A stretch of 64,000 nt of DNA from Myxocyprinus asiaticus (GCF_019703515.2 NC_059358.1:44712594-44776593); one strand, 5' to 3'. Shown: positions 9,803 through 23,687, numbered from the stretch's first letter. Notes: generated from the sequence alone by a model not told the origin. Numbers and translations: made by a program.

Positions 9803-11919
9803 TAGTGTTGGGTTCAAGTCCACCTTAGTCGAGTCTGAGTCAAGTCCAAGTCTTTAAACTATCGAGTCCGAGTTGAGTCCGAGTCTAAAAGGGGCTGAGT
9901 CGGACTCAAGACCGAGTCCATAACAGTCCGAGTCGAGTCTAAATGAATCTGCTCATGAATCTGAATTAAAATTGTAATCTTAAACTCAACATCAATATTA
10001 TAAGCTTATTTTAAATTTCACAACTAAGAAAAACAGTTTGTCAATATAAATGTAATAAAAACACCTCTGTTGCATTTCATATATACATTTTATGATTAGT
10101 ATCCTGCTGAAAAACTTCAAAGTGGTTTCAGAATGAAAGCATATGCTTTAGGTGTATGAAGACAAAACTGTCCTTCAACACACTTCTTATTGCGTTCTGT
10201 TGACATTTTAATTATTTGTTGCTTTTCCCCCTCCACTCAAACATAGACTAAAGAAAGTGAAAGCTGTGTTAGTCATTACAACCAAGGTTATTATGTTTCA
10301 AATTTTTCAAATTTAATTTAGTTTTATTTAAAATGATCCCTACTAAAAAAAATAGTCTATACTGAGATTTCTTCTGAATCTTGTTTCTCTCTCTGCTGAC
10401 TGATTTGGGAAAATACAGTACATACAAATGAGTCATCGCAGTAGAAATTAGCACTAGCTGAGAAGTTACATCTCACGATTTGACTGCAAATGCTACATCC
10501 AAAAACACTGGAAAAGCCGATTGGTAATATTAGGGCCATATGGTCACAGACATGATTTTCTAGTTAATTTGTGGGAAACCGCACAATGCAGGGCAGTTCT
10601 GCATGCTGCTCGTGTACCTAAATCCCTGATGCCTCCATGTGCATCTCACAGATGCTGCCACAGAAGATTAAAAAAAAATACAATAATTGATATTTGCTTG
10701 AGCGCCAGCCGTGTTGGTCTGCAAATCAATCTGAAATCTTTAAATATCAACCAAAGAAAATTTAACTGAGCTCTTCTTTAACTGCAAAAACATGGAAAAT
10801 AATAATTTTGAGTTATTAATTTAACTGAATTGTCCTTCAAACCTGTCAGTGATATAGGCTAAAAACAGATGTGCATAAGTTACCCAGTGGTTTACAATAA
10901 AAATTAAATAAAATAAACATTTAAAATAAAAACATCATAACCAACTAAATTCTTCTTGTAACATGAAGTTTAGCTTCATCTACAAACTTTGTCATCGAAT
11001 AATACATTTATTTTATAGTCTATAATTAAATTATAAACAAAACATTGCCTAATATTTTATTGTGCATGGTTGAATATTGTGAATGGTGGACAAATGCTGT
11101 AAAAGAATGTATTTTAAGCAGCTCGTCAATGCTTTGAAAATAGTCAATCAATAATAAAAAATCTGTTTAGAGTAGCTGTCTGCTTTAGAAATAACACTTT
11201 TCCCCCTCGACTATTTAATAAGTTACACAGTTAATTCATCAAGCTATTATGGACTAGTTCAAGCTGACAAGTCTGCGTGGAACACAAGAGACTACATAAG
11301 CCTACATGTGTAGATATATTATGCCTAAAAAGACTTAATATCCAATATTAATACTATTTTTATGTATTTTTATTTCGATATGATGTGGGTGTCTTGACTT
11401 AATGAAGTTCATTTTAAGTTTTTAACCACGATGAAACCGCAATGTGAGCACCGTCTTGGCTGCACAAACGCCACACGCAATTTTACTAGTTGACAGGTCC
11501 TGTGTCATGTGAAACTCTCTTTAGTTTCTATTACACTGGATACATACCCGTCTTTATGTTTTTGTCATGCCAGCCACCTCGGTAGACGATGTTATACAGC
11601 AGTCTCTGTAGTAACATTCAAGCGCATTGGTTGACTGATGAGTGTGCCTGTGCACGTGCATATGTGTGTGTTTGCTTAAACACAGTGAAACAACTCTGGC
11701 TATGTCCACGACTTCAGGAGCTAATACAGCTGCATGCAGACAGAGATGTGTTCATTAATTTCTGTTTTGTTATTTATTAATTCTTTTCATTGCATCACAA
11801 ATGTCATGGACTTGGCTGGACTTCAAAGTCCCAAAGGCTCGAGTCTGAGTCAAGTCCGAGTAAAAATGCATTGTGACTCTGACTCGAGTCTGAGTCCAAA
11901 CTTGAGTACCCCAACTCTA
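9803..11919. mobile_element. hAT-like non-autonomous transposon nested in the L2 LINE
   Basis: The ends are TAGTGTTGGG and the inverse TAGAGTTGGG, flanked by an 8-bp duplication GTTCCTAG (9795-9802) and CTTCCTAG (11920-11927), with one mismatch. An 8-bp duplication and a TAGTGTTGGG-type terminus are hAT hallmarks. The subterminal regions are packed with variants of GAGTCCGAGTC and AAGTCC in alternating orientation (9815-9945 and 11838-11905), likely transposase-binding repeats. The 1.9-kb interior is AT-rich and encodes no recognisable transposase. The open frames at 10269-10769 and 11589-12048 show no domain. A related end occurs at 62965-63087. Confidence 0.85.
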
Positions 11920-11927
11920 CTTCCTAG

Positions 11928-11965
11928 AATATCAAAATTCACAAAAGGAGGTAGATCCTTTTCCT
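11928..11965 (+). pseudogene. 3' continuation of the L2 LINE C-terminus
   Basis: After the second copy of the 8-bp duplication the sequence encodes ISKFTKGGRSFSYFA, which is the expected continuation of the L2 C-terminal motif that ends ...LLIVP before the insertion. Counting one duplication copy, the frame is kept. Homology to the usual APKLWNSLP segment is lost right afterwards. Confidence 0.7.
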
Positions 11966-12994
11966 ATTTTGCTGTGAAAAAAAGAAAGTGCAATACAAAT
12001 GAAAAAATGACTTTTTGCGATATGGGCCTTGTCTTTTCTGTGTATTAGCAAAGTAAAACCAGAGGAAAAAGCAGTCCTAAAGACTGGAACATGCGATCAT
12101 CCTCCATAGTGCACTCACTCCACTGTTTACCACTCATGCCGTTGCCACACATTGATCTGTTACGGACATTCCCCTGATTTCCCCCCCCAACGGTTGAAAA
12201 AGAAACTTTAACCATGTTAACTGGCCCGAATCGGAATGGTATGGTTTTGCGATGAAAACTGTTCAGCCCGATGGTGGAAAAGTGGCTAAAGAAAGAATGG
12301 GTGTGGTGTCATTTAAAACAAAATCTGGCCAAAACAAAGGTGTTTTTCGCAGCAGCTCACCAGCGCAAACATTCAGGGAAACTTCATACCGGCTATTAAA
12401 CACCTTCTTCCTTCCATTGGTCCATGTCATTGGTAGGTGTGACCTGGAGCTCCAACTACTTTGAGGCAGACAACTAATTCCTGTTCAGTCAGTTAAGAAC
12501 AGTCAACATAAACACACCGGCGTGCAGAGTTATTAGCGTGTTGGTGCAAATGTACCTACATCTGTACAATCGTTCGCTTGGAGACAATTTCCAAGAACAT
12601 GTCATGCGATTTATTTTTTTTATTTTTTTGAGTTACATTATTCTACAAAAGGAATTAAATCTACTCAAACACTCTTAAGTACCCATTTACCCATTGATAT
12701 GCTGCTTCACTCATGTGCCTTCTGCAGCAAAAGCCATTTGCACATCTGCAGTAAGAGATGCTTCTCTTATCGTCATTCTTTTCTCTGTATTCTACCCATT
12801 AACACACTTTTATACACCCATCTTTGCAGTAGCATCAGTGTCATTATTAATTATAATAACAGAGTGTAATCAGTGCATATTATTATAATAACAGAGTCTA
12901 ATCGGTGCATATTATGGCCGCATATAGTTTGTTTGCACATTAGTGCCATGAATGCAAAAGTAAACATTACAAATTACATATTATCTACTACATA
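11966..12994. other. Spacer without recognised genes
   Basis: Mixed AT-rich sequence. A more GC-balanced stretch at 12200-12470 is open in one frame (70 codons) but has no recognisable domain. Small TTATTATAATAACAGAGT repeats lie at 12843-12900. No gene can be supported. Confidence 0.4.
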
Positions 12995-13527
12995 CAGTAC
13001 TGTGCAAATGTTTTAGGCACTTGTGAAAAATGTTGCATAGTGAGGATGTCTTCAAAAATAATGACATAAATAGTTTCCATTTATCACTTAATGTCATACA
13101 AAGTCCAGTAAACATAAAAAAGGTAAATCAATATTCGGTGTGACCCCTTTGCCTTTAAAACAGCACCAATTCTCCTAGGTACACCTGGACACAGTTTTTC
13201 TTGGTTGCTGGCAGATAGGATGTTCCAAGCTTCTTGGAGATTTCGCCACAGTTTTTCTATATATTTAGGTTGTCTCAGTTGCTTCTGTCTCTTTATGTAA
13301 TCTCAGACTGACATGATGTTCAGTGGGGTGACGTTGTGGGAGCCAAGACATCTGTTGCAGGGCTCCCTGTTCTTCTATTCTAATCTTTTCTACTTGCAAA
13401 AGCAATGTTTGGGAGTCTAACATTTATATTTCCTATTGACACACTAAAGCTGAAGATATAAATAACCATCTTAAGACAAATGCTTTTGTGAAACATCTTA
13501 TGTGCCTAAGACTTTTGCGCAGTACTG
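12995..13527. mobile_element. Tc1/mariner-type MITE
   Basis: CAGTACTGTGCAAATGTTTT at the left and the inverse of GCGCAGTACTG at the right make a terminal inverted repeat of about 26 bases (inner part ttaggcac / gtgcctaa). TA lies immediately outside both ends (12993-12994 and 13528-13529), the Tc1/mariner target. The interior of about 530 bases has no transposase, although the segment with ggtacacctggacacag may be relic sequence. It is a deletion derivative or MITE mobilised in trans. Confidence 0.85.
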
Positions 13528-13597
13528 TATATATGACATTAAATTATCATCAAGTAGTTAATACAGCTTCATTTACTGATCTCATGTGAATTCTACT

Positions 13598-14306
13598 CGT
13601 AAGCCCTATTCGGACGGCAATTATTTTATATGGGGACGTGAGGTAATTCCAGCATTTACAGGTAGTCAGTGATTTTATTGCTGTCCGAATTCTTTAATGT
13701 TGGTGCTTTTCTTCCACCTCCCACAAGAAAATTCCCAGACAAATGACCTACTGTATTTTGACAAACACCAAGGTCATGTGGTAATTTAATTACCGTCCAA
13801 ATCCACATGTATCAGTTTATAATCCAAAAGCCATTTTGTAAATGCATTTTGACTACTGCTAAGTGCCGTACGTTTGCGCTGCACGTGGTAACAGCTCTGG
13901 CGGTATGGACAGTTGTGAAAGTTGGAGGATTGTGTAACAGAAATGTTTTAAATAATTCATAATAATACAATTACGTCACCACTCCACCACAGTGAGTGAG
14001 AACTCTTAAGTAGAAGGGAAAGAAAAACGAGAGCCAGATCACGTAAACTTTTGAAATGGTCCATTATTATGGCAGCAATGTAATAAACTTGTAATATATC
14101 ACATTTTAATGTAGAAACATTTACTAAATACATTTATACATAGGGCTTGCATGACTACTCATTTATATGGGTCAAGTAGTCCCAGAAAAGTTGCAGGGTT
14201 AATGTCTATCTTATTTAAAAGGTTTATTTTCCACCTCCACTTTTTAAACACTGACAGATAATTCCAAATGATGTCTGTCATTTTGATAGATAAAACATAA
14301 GAAAAT
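13598..14306 (+). mobile_element. Repeat element copy A (pair of 34344-35008)
   Basis: It starts taagccctattcggacggc, and about 700 bases match the inverse of 34344-35008 closely: the blocks around ccacgtggtaacagctctgg, agaactcttaagtagaaggg and gacagataattccaaatgatg recur in the same order. The GCCCYATTCGGACGGC start and an inner copy, gtccgaattct near 13683, look like transposon termini. Orientation is set by placing the GCCC end as the 5' end. No coding content is visible. The related longer copy at 33569-35008 suggests that this is the 5' part of a larger element. Confidence 0.65.
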
Positions 14307-14510
14307 CACTGATAACACATTTTAATGTCATATTAGTTGATGTTTTACATGTAGTCTTGAGCGTCCTCATATTTAATTGTGCTTCTAAATGCCTCCCCCT
14401 GGAGCAAGGCAGGTGTCTGAATGTTCAAAACAGTATGTCATTGCTCAGCTGTTTAAAAATTTCCTTTTGGTTCTGAGCATAGAAATACTTCACCGTGAAT
14501 GACTCTCAGA

Positions 14511-14604
<94 letters not shown>

Positions 14605-15430
14605 ATATTTAAGGTTATTTAAGGGACTATAATCAATAAGTTTCCTGTAACTCCCCCTAAATCACAATAATGAACTTCATTGCTAATTAATTACAGTGTG
14701 GCAGGAAGTGGCCACTGCCTGTAAAGCCACATCAGCATTACACACTACAAAACACATGACATATTTTGTAAATCCACAGATGTTAGAATTGGATGCAAAA
14801 CTGTTCTGATCCGTACAGAAGAATTTCAGTTACTAATTTGAGTACTCAACACAACTAGAAATGCACAGCTGAAATAAGCTTCAGAGTGTATGGATGCAAA
14901 CTGTTTTAAAGAACTGCTTTCTGCTGTGGTGAATTCAGTGTTCAAATCAAGGCAAAAAAGAGACTTGTGGTACCTAAAAACTTGTATGCAAATGCTGTCC
15001 ATAAATAAAGCTTTTAAAGATTATCTAAACAGACTTTGACCATGTGTATTCATGTTTCAACTGGTATTGCTGTTTTAACAAGTGAATTGAAAACTTGTGA
15101 ATTGATCACTATTGACAGCATGTTAGCAGCCTACTTTTATTATGGTTACCTCCTCAGGCAAATGTGATTTTTGTTTTTGAGCTTCTACTTGGTATCAGAT
15201 TAAAATACACTTTCTGACTCATTTAAAATCTTACTTTTGTATTGTTTGAAAATGCTGTTGAAAAGTTTATAAGGAAATATGTAGAATTAAAACTTTAGTA
15301 AATGTGTGTGGCAGGGTAGGTTAAACCCTCCCAGTATTAGTGACTCACATTAGGTCATCATCTTGCTAACAGCCTATCAGCAGTCACTTGCTTATTTAAG
15401 GTCGGTACATCACCTGGGAATGCATCACAG
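14307..15430. other. Spacer with a CT/CA microsatellite
   Basis: Apart from the dinucleotide repeat at 14515-14602 I see only AT-rich sequence. The run from about 15305 (tgtggcagggtagg) to 15430 could be the start of an LTR, but I found no matching end. Confidence 0.35.
14515..14602. repeat. (TC)n(AC)n compound microsatellite
   Basis: A TC run of about 13 units is followed directly by about 30 AC units with a few CG interruptions. Confidence 0.95.
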
Positions 15431-15431
15431 T

Positions 15432-15683
15432 CACCCTGCTGAAAAGGCCAGCATTGCTGGTCACCAGCTTATGTTGTGTTTTGTGTGCTGGTACCCCCAC
15501 CAGGCTTCTTAACTAGCCTAACCAGCTTCTACAGAAAGGCCATGCTGGTCAACCAGCTTCACCAGCTAGGCTTTTCAGGTGAAAAGCATGGGTATGCTGG
15601 TCTACCAGCTAGCAAACAGTTTAAACCATCTTAGACCAGAATGGGAATTGCATGCTGGTTAAGCTGGTCTTTTTAGCAAGGAG
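15432..15683. mobile_element. Short CCAGC-rich non-autonomous repeat
   Basis: The left end ACCCTGCTGAAAAGGCCAGC is inverted at the right end as GCTGGTCTTTTTAGCAAGG. The 250-base interior consists of repeated (c/g)CTGGT / ACCAGC words in both orientations. It resembles an abundant cyprinid short repeat with these ends, but I cannot assign its superfamily. Confidence 0.55.
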
Positions 15684-18217
15684 CGGACCCGACATTTCCG
15701 GTTCCCGATATGTTCGGCTGTGTTTTTGTCTCCTGAGAGATAGGTGTTGTTGTGGTAGCATTTAGCAGTTTGGCTAAATGTTTATTTTACTAATTTGACT
15801 GTTAATATTAGCTCACCTGTTTGTAGTGAGATTTGGAGATGTGTAACACTTAAAGGGAAAAAAGTAAATTAACTTAAAAAAAAAAAAAAAACCCTCTCCA
15901 ATATCCATTGGTGTTTAGGTTCCTTGGTCCTTGCAATGTGGAAATGCCAAGGTGTAGTTGTGTAAGTGTAACTGGTTTTCAGTTCACAAACATATTCTGG
16001 TAATACTTTACAATAAGGGTACATGAATAATCATGAATTAATACTTCCTTAAGCATGACTTATAGATGAGTTAAGGCATGGACTAATCAAGAACTAATGA
16101 AGAGCTAACCTTAACTACGACTGGAGTCATATGGATTCATGCATGAATAACAGCCACCTTAATTACATGTTAGTACATGTTTGATAGTTAATGCATTAAC
16201 TAACATTTGATAGTAAACTCCCAAAATGTTACATCAAAAGTTAAATCAAACAGGCTTTATCAGAAAGAATATGTATTACTTAAACCTTGAATTAAACATG
16301 CATTATTTAATATTTCATAATTTATACTAACTTTGGCTGTCTGTAGTTTCTCCACAAACATCATAAGATGACAGGATTATTCTGCCATTATTTACATGGA
16401 TCGTCCTTATCAAACTTATTAATAAAAGAAATATATTAATAATTGCCAGAAATAATTTTATCTTATCCCATTTTGCATGATTCTCCTTCCCATTCTCTCA
16501 CCCTACCACTGTTGGTCCCACAACTCATTTTACTCAGCATACACACACATGCCATGACTACATCTTCATGGCAAACCACCAAAAGATTATAAAAGATATG
16601 TGATTTAACTGACATGAATACTAAGTGTAGTACTTGTGTAGTGTAATGAGTCAATAATGACGTGAACCTTCAAGTAAAGTCATGACATAATGCTGCATTA
16701 ACAAATCACAAGTTCATGACAAGTATATGAGTAGTTAATAATGATGTGCCCCTCCAAGTCATGACATTATGTTACATAAACAAACCATTTACGCATACAT
16801 TAAGAAAATTTAAAAAAGGAAATTCAAAAAAGGAAAAAAAAACACCTTTAATGTGACAAAACAATACTGAAAGACAAGAGTTCATCTTTCAAGATGTGTT
16901 TTGAAATGCTTCACAAGTTGATCTTTTTGTTATTTCATTCCAAACATGTATTCATACTTTCTTGCTTCTGTGGAACACAAAGGGAGAAATTTACTGAAGA
17001 ATGTACTTGTCATTGTTTCCATGCAAGAATGGGTCCAGGAAGTGCTGCAGTTAGACTCCAGATGTTTTTGATGGAACTTTAATGATGAATGAATGACAGA
17101 CAGCAGGAATTGAGATCTGTTCTTTTAAATTCCCAGGAACAATTCTGTGAAGACATATTTAAGGCATTTTCGATGAATGACCCTATGGATCTGCTCAACA
17201 ACTACTTAAGTCTGAAAGAAGTGTACACCCAAACAAAGATTTTTTCAACAAAAACAGCTTCTTTCTGGAGCTTAAAGTTTGTGTATGTGTGTGCATGCTA
17301 AATGCACTTTCCCATCTGAATGATGCAATAAATCAATACACCCCGGATTGCCCTCTAAGGAGTAAATGTGGTACTGCATGAAATACTAACATGTCTTTGG
17401 TGTGTAACTCAAGGCTGTTACAATCGTCTCATTTTAGGTAGGCACATTTGTATGGCGGGTGTTGTTCTCCTGTTGCAGGAGTTACGAGTCTAAAACTCCA
17501 GTTACCCTCTGCACAGTTGTTTTGTTCCTACTTCATTCTTTTTGGATTTGTTTGTTTCTATTTTATTTGTTCTGTTTCTATGGATTCCTGTTCCTTTTGT
17601 GTTATTCAGTTTTGGTTTGTGATTGTGGACTAATTTGGTTTAATTTCTGTTTGTGGTGGTTGGTTGTCCACCTATGGCGGCTTTGAATTACCCTACAAAG
17701 CACGTTTAGCTTCATTTGAGTTTGTGGCTTGTCCTAATGCCATATTTTGCCCTTGTGAAAACACCAATATTCCAGGTCTCTGGCTGCATTCCTATTGAGG
17801 CTCTCCAAGTTGCTTTTGATGACCTCGTGCACTCGATTGTGTGTGTTTTATGGTTGACAATTTTTTTTTCTTCTTGTTGGAATTCTTTATTATTCTAACC
17901 ATCTTGCTTTTGTATGTTTTGTTTATTGAGTTTATTACTTTTTTCTAATTTATAACTTGTGTTTACATTAGTATATGTTGTGTGGTATATGGCATGTGTA
18001 CATATTTACATATTATGCCCTAACTTTTGCACTGAATCTGCTTAAGCATTGCCCAATTTTCAAGACAAGGGCCTATATGTATAATCCGCAAACTGGTTGT
18101 CAATTAATTTATTTTCTTATTGTCTATTGCAGGAACTATGTGCCCAAGGCATCAAGGCTAGCCTTTCCTTTTACTGGTGGTGGTGTCCCTTTCTTTGAGT
18201 GCTGTGCTTGTCACCTG
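15684..18217. other. Spacer with weak repeat signals
   Basis: Near 15998 the phrase ggtaatactttacaataaggg, followed by runs of attagttaatgcattaac type (16180-16205), is a common teleost repeat terminus; I could not place its other end. Around 16895-17090, ttccaaacatgtattcatac and tggaacacaaagggagaaat resemble the repeat copies at 57040 and 60985. From 17440 to 18215 the sequence is T-rich on the plus strand with open frames lacking motifs. No gene is supported. Confidence 0.35.
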
Positions 18218-19846
<1,629 letters not shown>

Positions 19847-19848
19847 TA

Positions 19849-20725
19849 TATTAGACTTCATTGTGTATCGGAGTGTGTGTGAATTTGTGTACATGGTTGT
19901 GTGGTGGAGTGTACCCATTGTTCTCTTATTCTAGCCTGCTTTCTGCAGGTAAGCCTCAGCCCTGTGTATATGATTTTCATTAGATTTAATTATGTCATGT
20001 GTTATAAAATAACAGCTCTTCTGACATATAATTTGTATGTGAACCAGAAGCATGTGAGTGAATTCCAATATTGCATTTGCAATTGAGTTGATGCTTTAAT
20101 GGCGTGAAAATCTTGATTTTGCCAATTTTATTATATTTTTGCATTGAATAAAGATTGTCTATTTTTATAATTGGACCCACCTCCAAAACCTTAAGTTTAG
20201 ATTCACTTAGAGTGGGTTCAAGCCTTAATGTGGACGTTTTTTTTTTTTTTTTTTATAGGAATTTAGGGTGGAACATTTAACAGACTGATCTTACAATGAA
20301 ATCTGAAACAGTAGGTTGACTTTTCTTTAATTTAAATTGGTCTGTGCTTACTGAAATTCGAAATACTGCCCCCAGTGGCCAAACAGGTAAGTGTTGTTGG
20401 GCGAATGGGCATGTGTGAGCTCCATTTTGCCAGTGCAATATCTACGGAGGGGCACCAAATTCAAGTTGCGAAGCAGGTTGTTTTCAGCTGTACAGGCAGT
20501 ACAGTGAAGAGGAATGCATGTTTTATAAACTGTACCCCTGTAGAGTTTAATAAACTGTAGAGGGAAAAATGCAACCTCTGAATCATGCTCGTCACTGATT
20601 ATGCAAACACAATTACTTCCTGGATTCAATGTGGTATATGAGCCCAGGGCTCCCACACTGTTGACACACCATACTTCTGGTCGCACCACAGGGGAAGGTA
20701 AATACACTAGCGCCGATGCAAACAT
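19849..20725. other. Spacer
   Basis: It contains an AATAAAG near 20147, a poly-T run at 20239-20256 and, at 20338-20380, a segment (tctgtgcttactgaaat...actgcccccagtgg) that resembles the inverse of 46198-46235 (cactgggggcag...cagactgatttcag). The open frames here have no domain. Confidence 0.35.
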
Positions 20726-21262
20726 TGTTGTGCCGAAATCGGTGACCTATCGAAATCTGTGACCAGGGGTCCCTGTTCAGCAAATGTTCGCACGGGAACG
20801 TGCTTGACGCCCGTGCACGTGACCGTGAGCGCGCAGACATTAGTGCAGAGAGCAGACGCTGAAGCTGAATGCAGCATCAGAGGAGCCGAGTGGTGCTGTA
20901 AATAAAAGATGTTCCATGTATTAGAGAAACACGTCCATTGGACAAGCTAGATATTGTTGCGAGCATCGAAATGCTTGTATAGAGAATAAAACATTAATGC
21001 TGCTGTTGTTGTATGCTGCTAGACTGCTAATGTCTTACTACTATGAATGGTTTCGTTATGAGTAGATGTTTTACAGTAGTGCTTGTTGTTTTGTATAACA
21101 TATTCTGATTGTCTGATACATGTAGGCTTATCTTTATTCTTATAACTATTTACTGTAATTACCCAATAATGTTGGAGATCCTATGGTTTGTTCTTTATAA
21201 ATGCATATTACTCTGAGATATGATACAGTAGGCTAGGGTCACTGAATCTGACAAGTCAAAAT
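20726..21262. repeat. Left terminal inverted repeat of the Ginger-like element
   Basis: About 537 bases that match the inverse of 27315-27851 with few differences, including gcgcgcagacattagtgcag and the segments around gtccattggacaagctagat and attacccaataatgttggag. The outer 200 bases are GC-rich and CpG-rich and the remainder AT-rich. Copies of the inner end phrase (tagggtcactgaatctga...gttacccctcttta) recur just inside the TIR near 21233-21295 and 21408-21472, with a weaker trace near 21570-21612. Confidence 0.93.
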
Positions 21263-22009
21263 TCATAGCTACCGAAATATGTTACCCCTCTTTATTTCAT
21301 AATTACTGACTATAATGTTTAATAAAGTGACTCATGTGATGTGTCAGCTCCTCCCCATTCTATTTTATGAAACATATTGATCAGATATTGATATATTTAT
21401 AGACACAGTAGGGTCACTGAATCTGATAGGTCAACATTATAGCTATTGAAATGTGTTACCCCTCTTTACTCTAACTAAGTCTATAAGTCTAATTTCATCA
21501 AACTCATTCAGGTGATGTAAAATTTTCTCCTTTTTCTTATAGGTTTATTCTTGTTGTCTTTTGAGAAACAACAGGGTCACCAATTATTAGACGTTACCAA
21601 AATATTGTACCCTAATATATTGTACCTAATAGGTTATCCTTCAGAAGGTTTGTTCCTTATGGAACCTCTAATACTGCTGAAATTTCTCTTTGGTTTTTTA
21701 TTTTACATTTATGTTTGCATATCTCTAAGAATTTGTAACCATTAAAATGATATTTTATTGAGATTCCCTCAGGAGGCTTTTCTGCTTACTAAGAGTATTC
21801 CTAGAATAGAAGAGATTTCATTTTAATTTCACAAGTAAAGTTAGAAATGAGTTATGATTTAGGTAAGGTTCAAATGTATTTATATAATCTGAAAACTAGG
21901 AAACAAGGTGTATGAAAAAATGCACACTGCAAAACAAAGCAAAACTAAATAAGACTTTTAATATTGTGTAACTATAAATAACAACAAATCGGTGTCAAAT
22001 CTGCTCACA

Positions 22010-22011
<2 letters not shown>

Positions 22012-22041
<30 letters not shown>

Positions 22042-22066
22042 TAATAATAATAATAATAATAATAAT
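22012..22066. repeat. (TAA)n microsatellite
   Basis: About 18 TAA units with a single TGA interruption, inside the non-coding left part of the Ginger-like element. Confidence 0.95.
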
Positions 22067-22331
22067 ATAAAATTTATTTTATAGAGCGCCTTTAAAAGCA
22101 TTTTAGCAGATCAACCTTTTACAAAACAAAACAGTAATACATACTGTAGTCTATAATACAGTTATGTACACATGTATGTTAACTGTTCACTGTCCCTTAT
22201 ACATGACGTTTGTGTTTTTTTAAGTTTACAACACAATTTCACAATCAAATACTAATTTAATCTTGACAAATTATATACAATTGAAAAGGTCTAAGTTTTT
22301 CAGCATTACTGCACTTTTTAGGGGTGGAGGT

Positions 22332-22429
22332 TTAAATGCATGCTGGGCAAAGGAACTCCTTCTCAATCCCAACACAGTCCTGATGGAACCATCTGCTGCA
22401 TTTTTCACATTGAATCTGAACAAGAAAAT
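22332..22429 (-). pseudogene. PHD-finger exon, C-terminal exon of the Ginger-like protein
   Basis: Read on the minus strand after a poly-T CAG acceptor at 22430-22432, the exon encodes IQCEKCSRWFHQDCVGIEKE and FLCPACI followed by TAA at 22332-22334. CxxC, WFHxxC and CPAC are the second half of a PHD zinc finger, which usually binds histone H3 tails. The first CxxC pair is not in this exon; I could not find it in the 360 bases upstream, so an exon may be lost or unrecognised. The end of the protein at this point is consistent with a last exon. Confidence 0.78.
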
Positions 22430-22795
22430 CTGAAAAAAAAAAAAAAAAAAAAAAAAAAACAAAGTAACTGAAAGCCACAAAACAGGCACATAAATGTTTT
22501 AATTTCAGTTCTGCTTTTTCTCTTGAAAACACAATACCTTCACTTATTACTTAATTTTATAATTTTTTATTAAGTGCAGATTCTGATATGAATAACAAAA
22601 AGCTAATATAAAAACAAGTTTAATGTATAGTTCTTAGTGCTTTTTGGAAATGATTTAGCCAATTAATGGTAGATACATGTCAGACAACATTTGTGTAAAT
22701 GAGATAAAAATTCCATACACTTTCTATGTCTGTCTGTCTGTCTGTCTGTCTATCTCTCTGTCTATCATTCTATCTATCTACAACATAACACATAC

Positions 22796-23687
22796 TTTCA
22801 GTGAAAATACTCCGCATGATGTAGCATTGTTTTGCACTGGATGAGGAAGAGTCTCACAGGTCCACTTTTCAAATGCACAACCCGTGCCCTTCATGAATGT
22901 CCTAATTAAAAAAAAATCACTCTATGAGAGTTAATTAAATCAGTGTAAAGAACCTACAGTATACAGTTAACATATACCGCTAACTTTAGTTTAATTTTGT
23001 AATTTGCTTTTGTACAATTTTCACGTTACATCGTCAATACATGTATTAGCTTGATAAACCAAACATAATTAATACTAATTACTGTAGTACCCATTGCTTT
23101 CACCTGGTAATCACAACTGTTTAGCATATAAGTAGAACTGTGTGTGAGAGTTAGAGTAGAATAGAGTAGACAAGATCACAAGAGAGAGGAACACTTGAAA
23201 GAGGTAAAAATGGACCCAGTCAATGAGGTGACCATGAGCCTCAATAAAGTGACACTGTTAAAAAGAACTGTTAAAAAGTAATTTATAAAAGAACCTTTTA
23301 GGGGTTCCAAATATGAAGCACATATAGAACCATTTTGGTTTCTATATAGAACCTCTTGTTCCATGAGATCAGAATTTGAAAGAATGACTAGCTGTGTTAC
23401 AAGCGTGATCATGTTGGAATTTTGCACTAAGAGTTTTTAAAATTGTTCACATACTTGTGAAAATGGATCCAGCAGGATCGTCCCTGCTGTTTCGGGAAAA
23501 TCATCTGAAATTTTACAACCCCAACACACGCCGAACTGTTACATTACAACTCTTGGTCCATCATCATCTTTATGCTAAAATGTGTTGATAATATATCAGT
23601 TCTTTGTTTTTCAAGTCTCACCATGAGCATCCAGTGATGGTGTTCATTCACAATATCCAAAATAAGGTTAAACCGTATAGCATCAAT
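22796..23687 (-). pseudogene. Ulp1 (C48) cysteine protease domain of the Ginger-like element (three exons)
   Basis: Ulp1-fold proteases cleave SUMO-like tails; in Ginger1 elements the domain follows the integrase, with unknown function. Exon 23687-23622 (CAG acceptor, GTGAGA donor, exactly 22 codons) reads IDAIRFNLILDIV then NEHHHWMLM and supplies the catalytic His. Exon 23504-23455 (TTTCAG acceptor, GTATGTG donor) reads IFPKQQ and, after what looks like a one-base deletion, TILLDPFS, supplying the Asp. Exon 22901-22796 (TTAG acceptor, GTATGTG donor) reads TFMKGTGCAFEKWTCETL then HPVQNNATSCGVFSLK, with the oxyanion Gln and nucleophile Cys. The order His-Asp-Gln-Cys matches C48. Introns contain short repeats, including a MITE-like AAAGAACCTTTTAGGGGTTC at 23287-23310. 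Confidence 0.82.
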
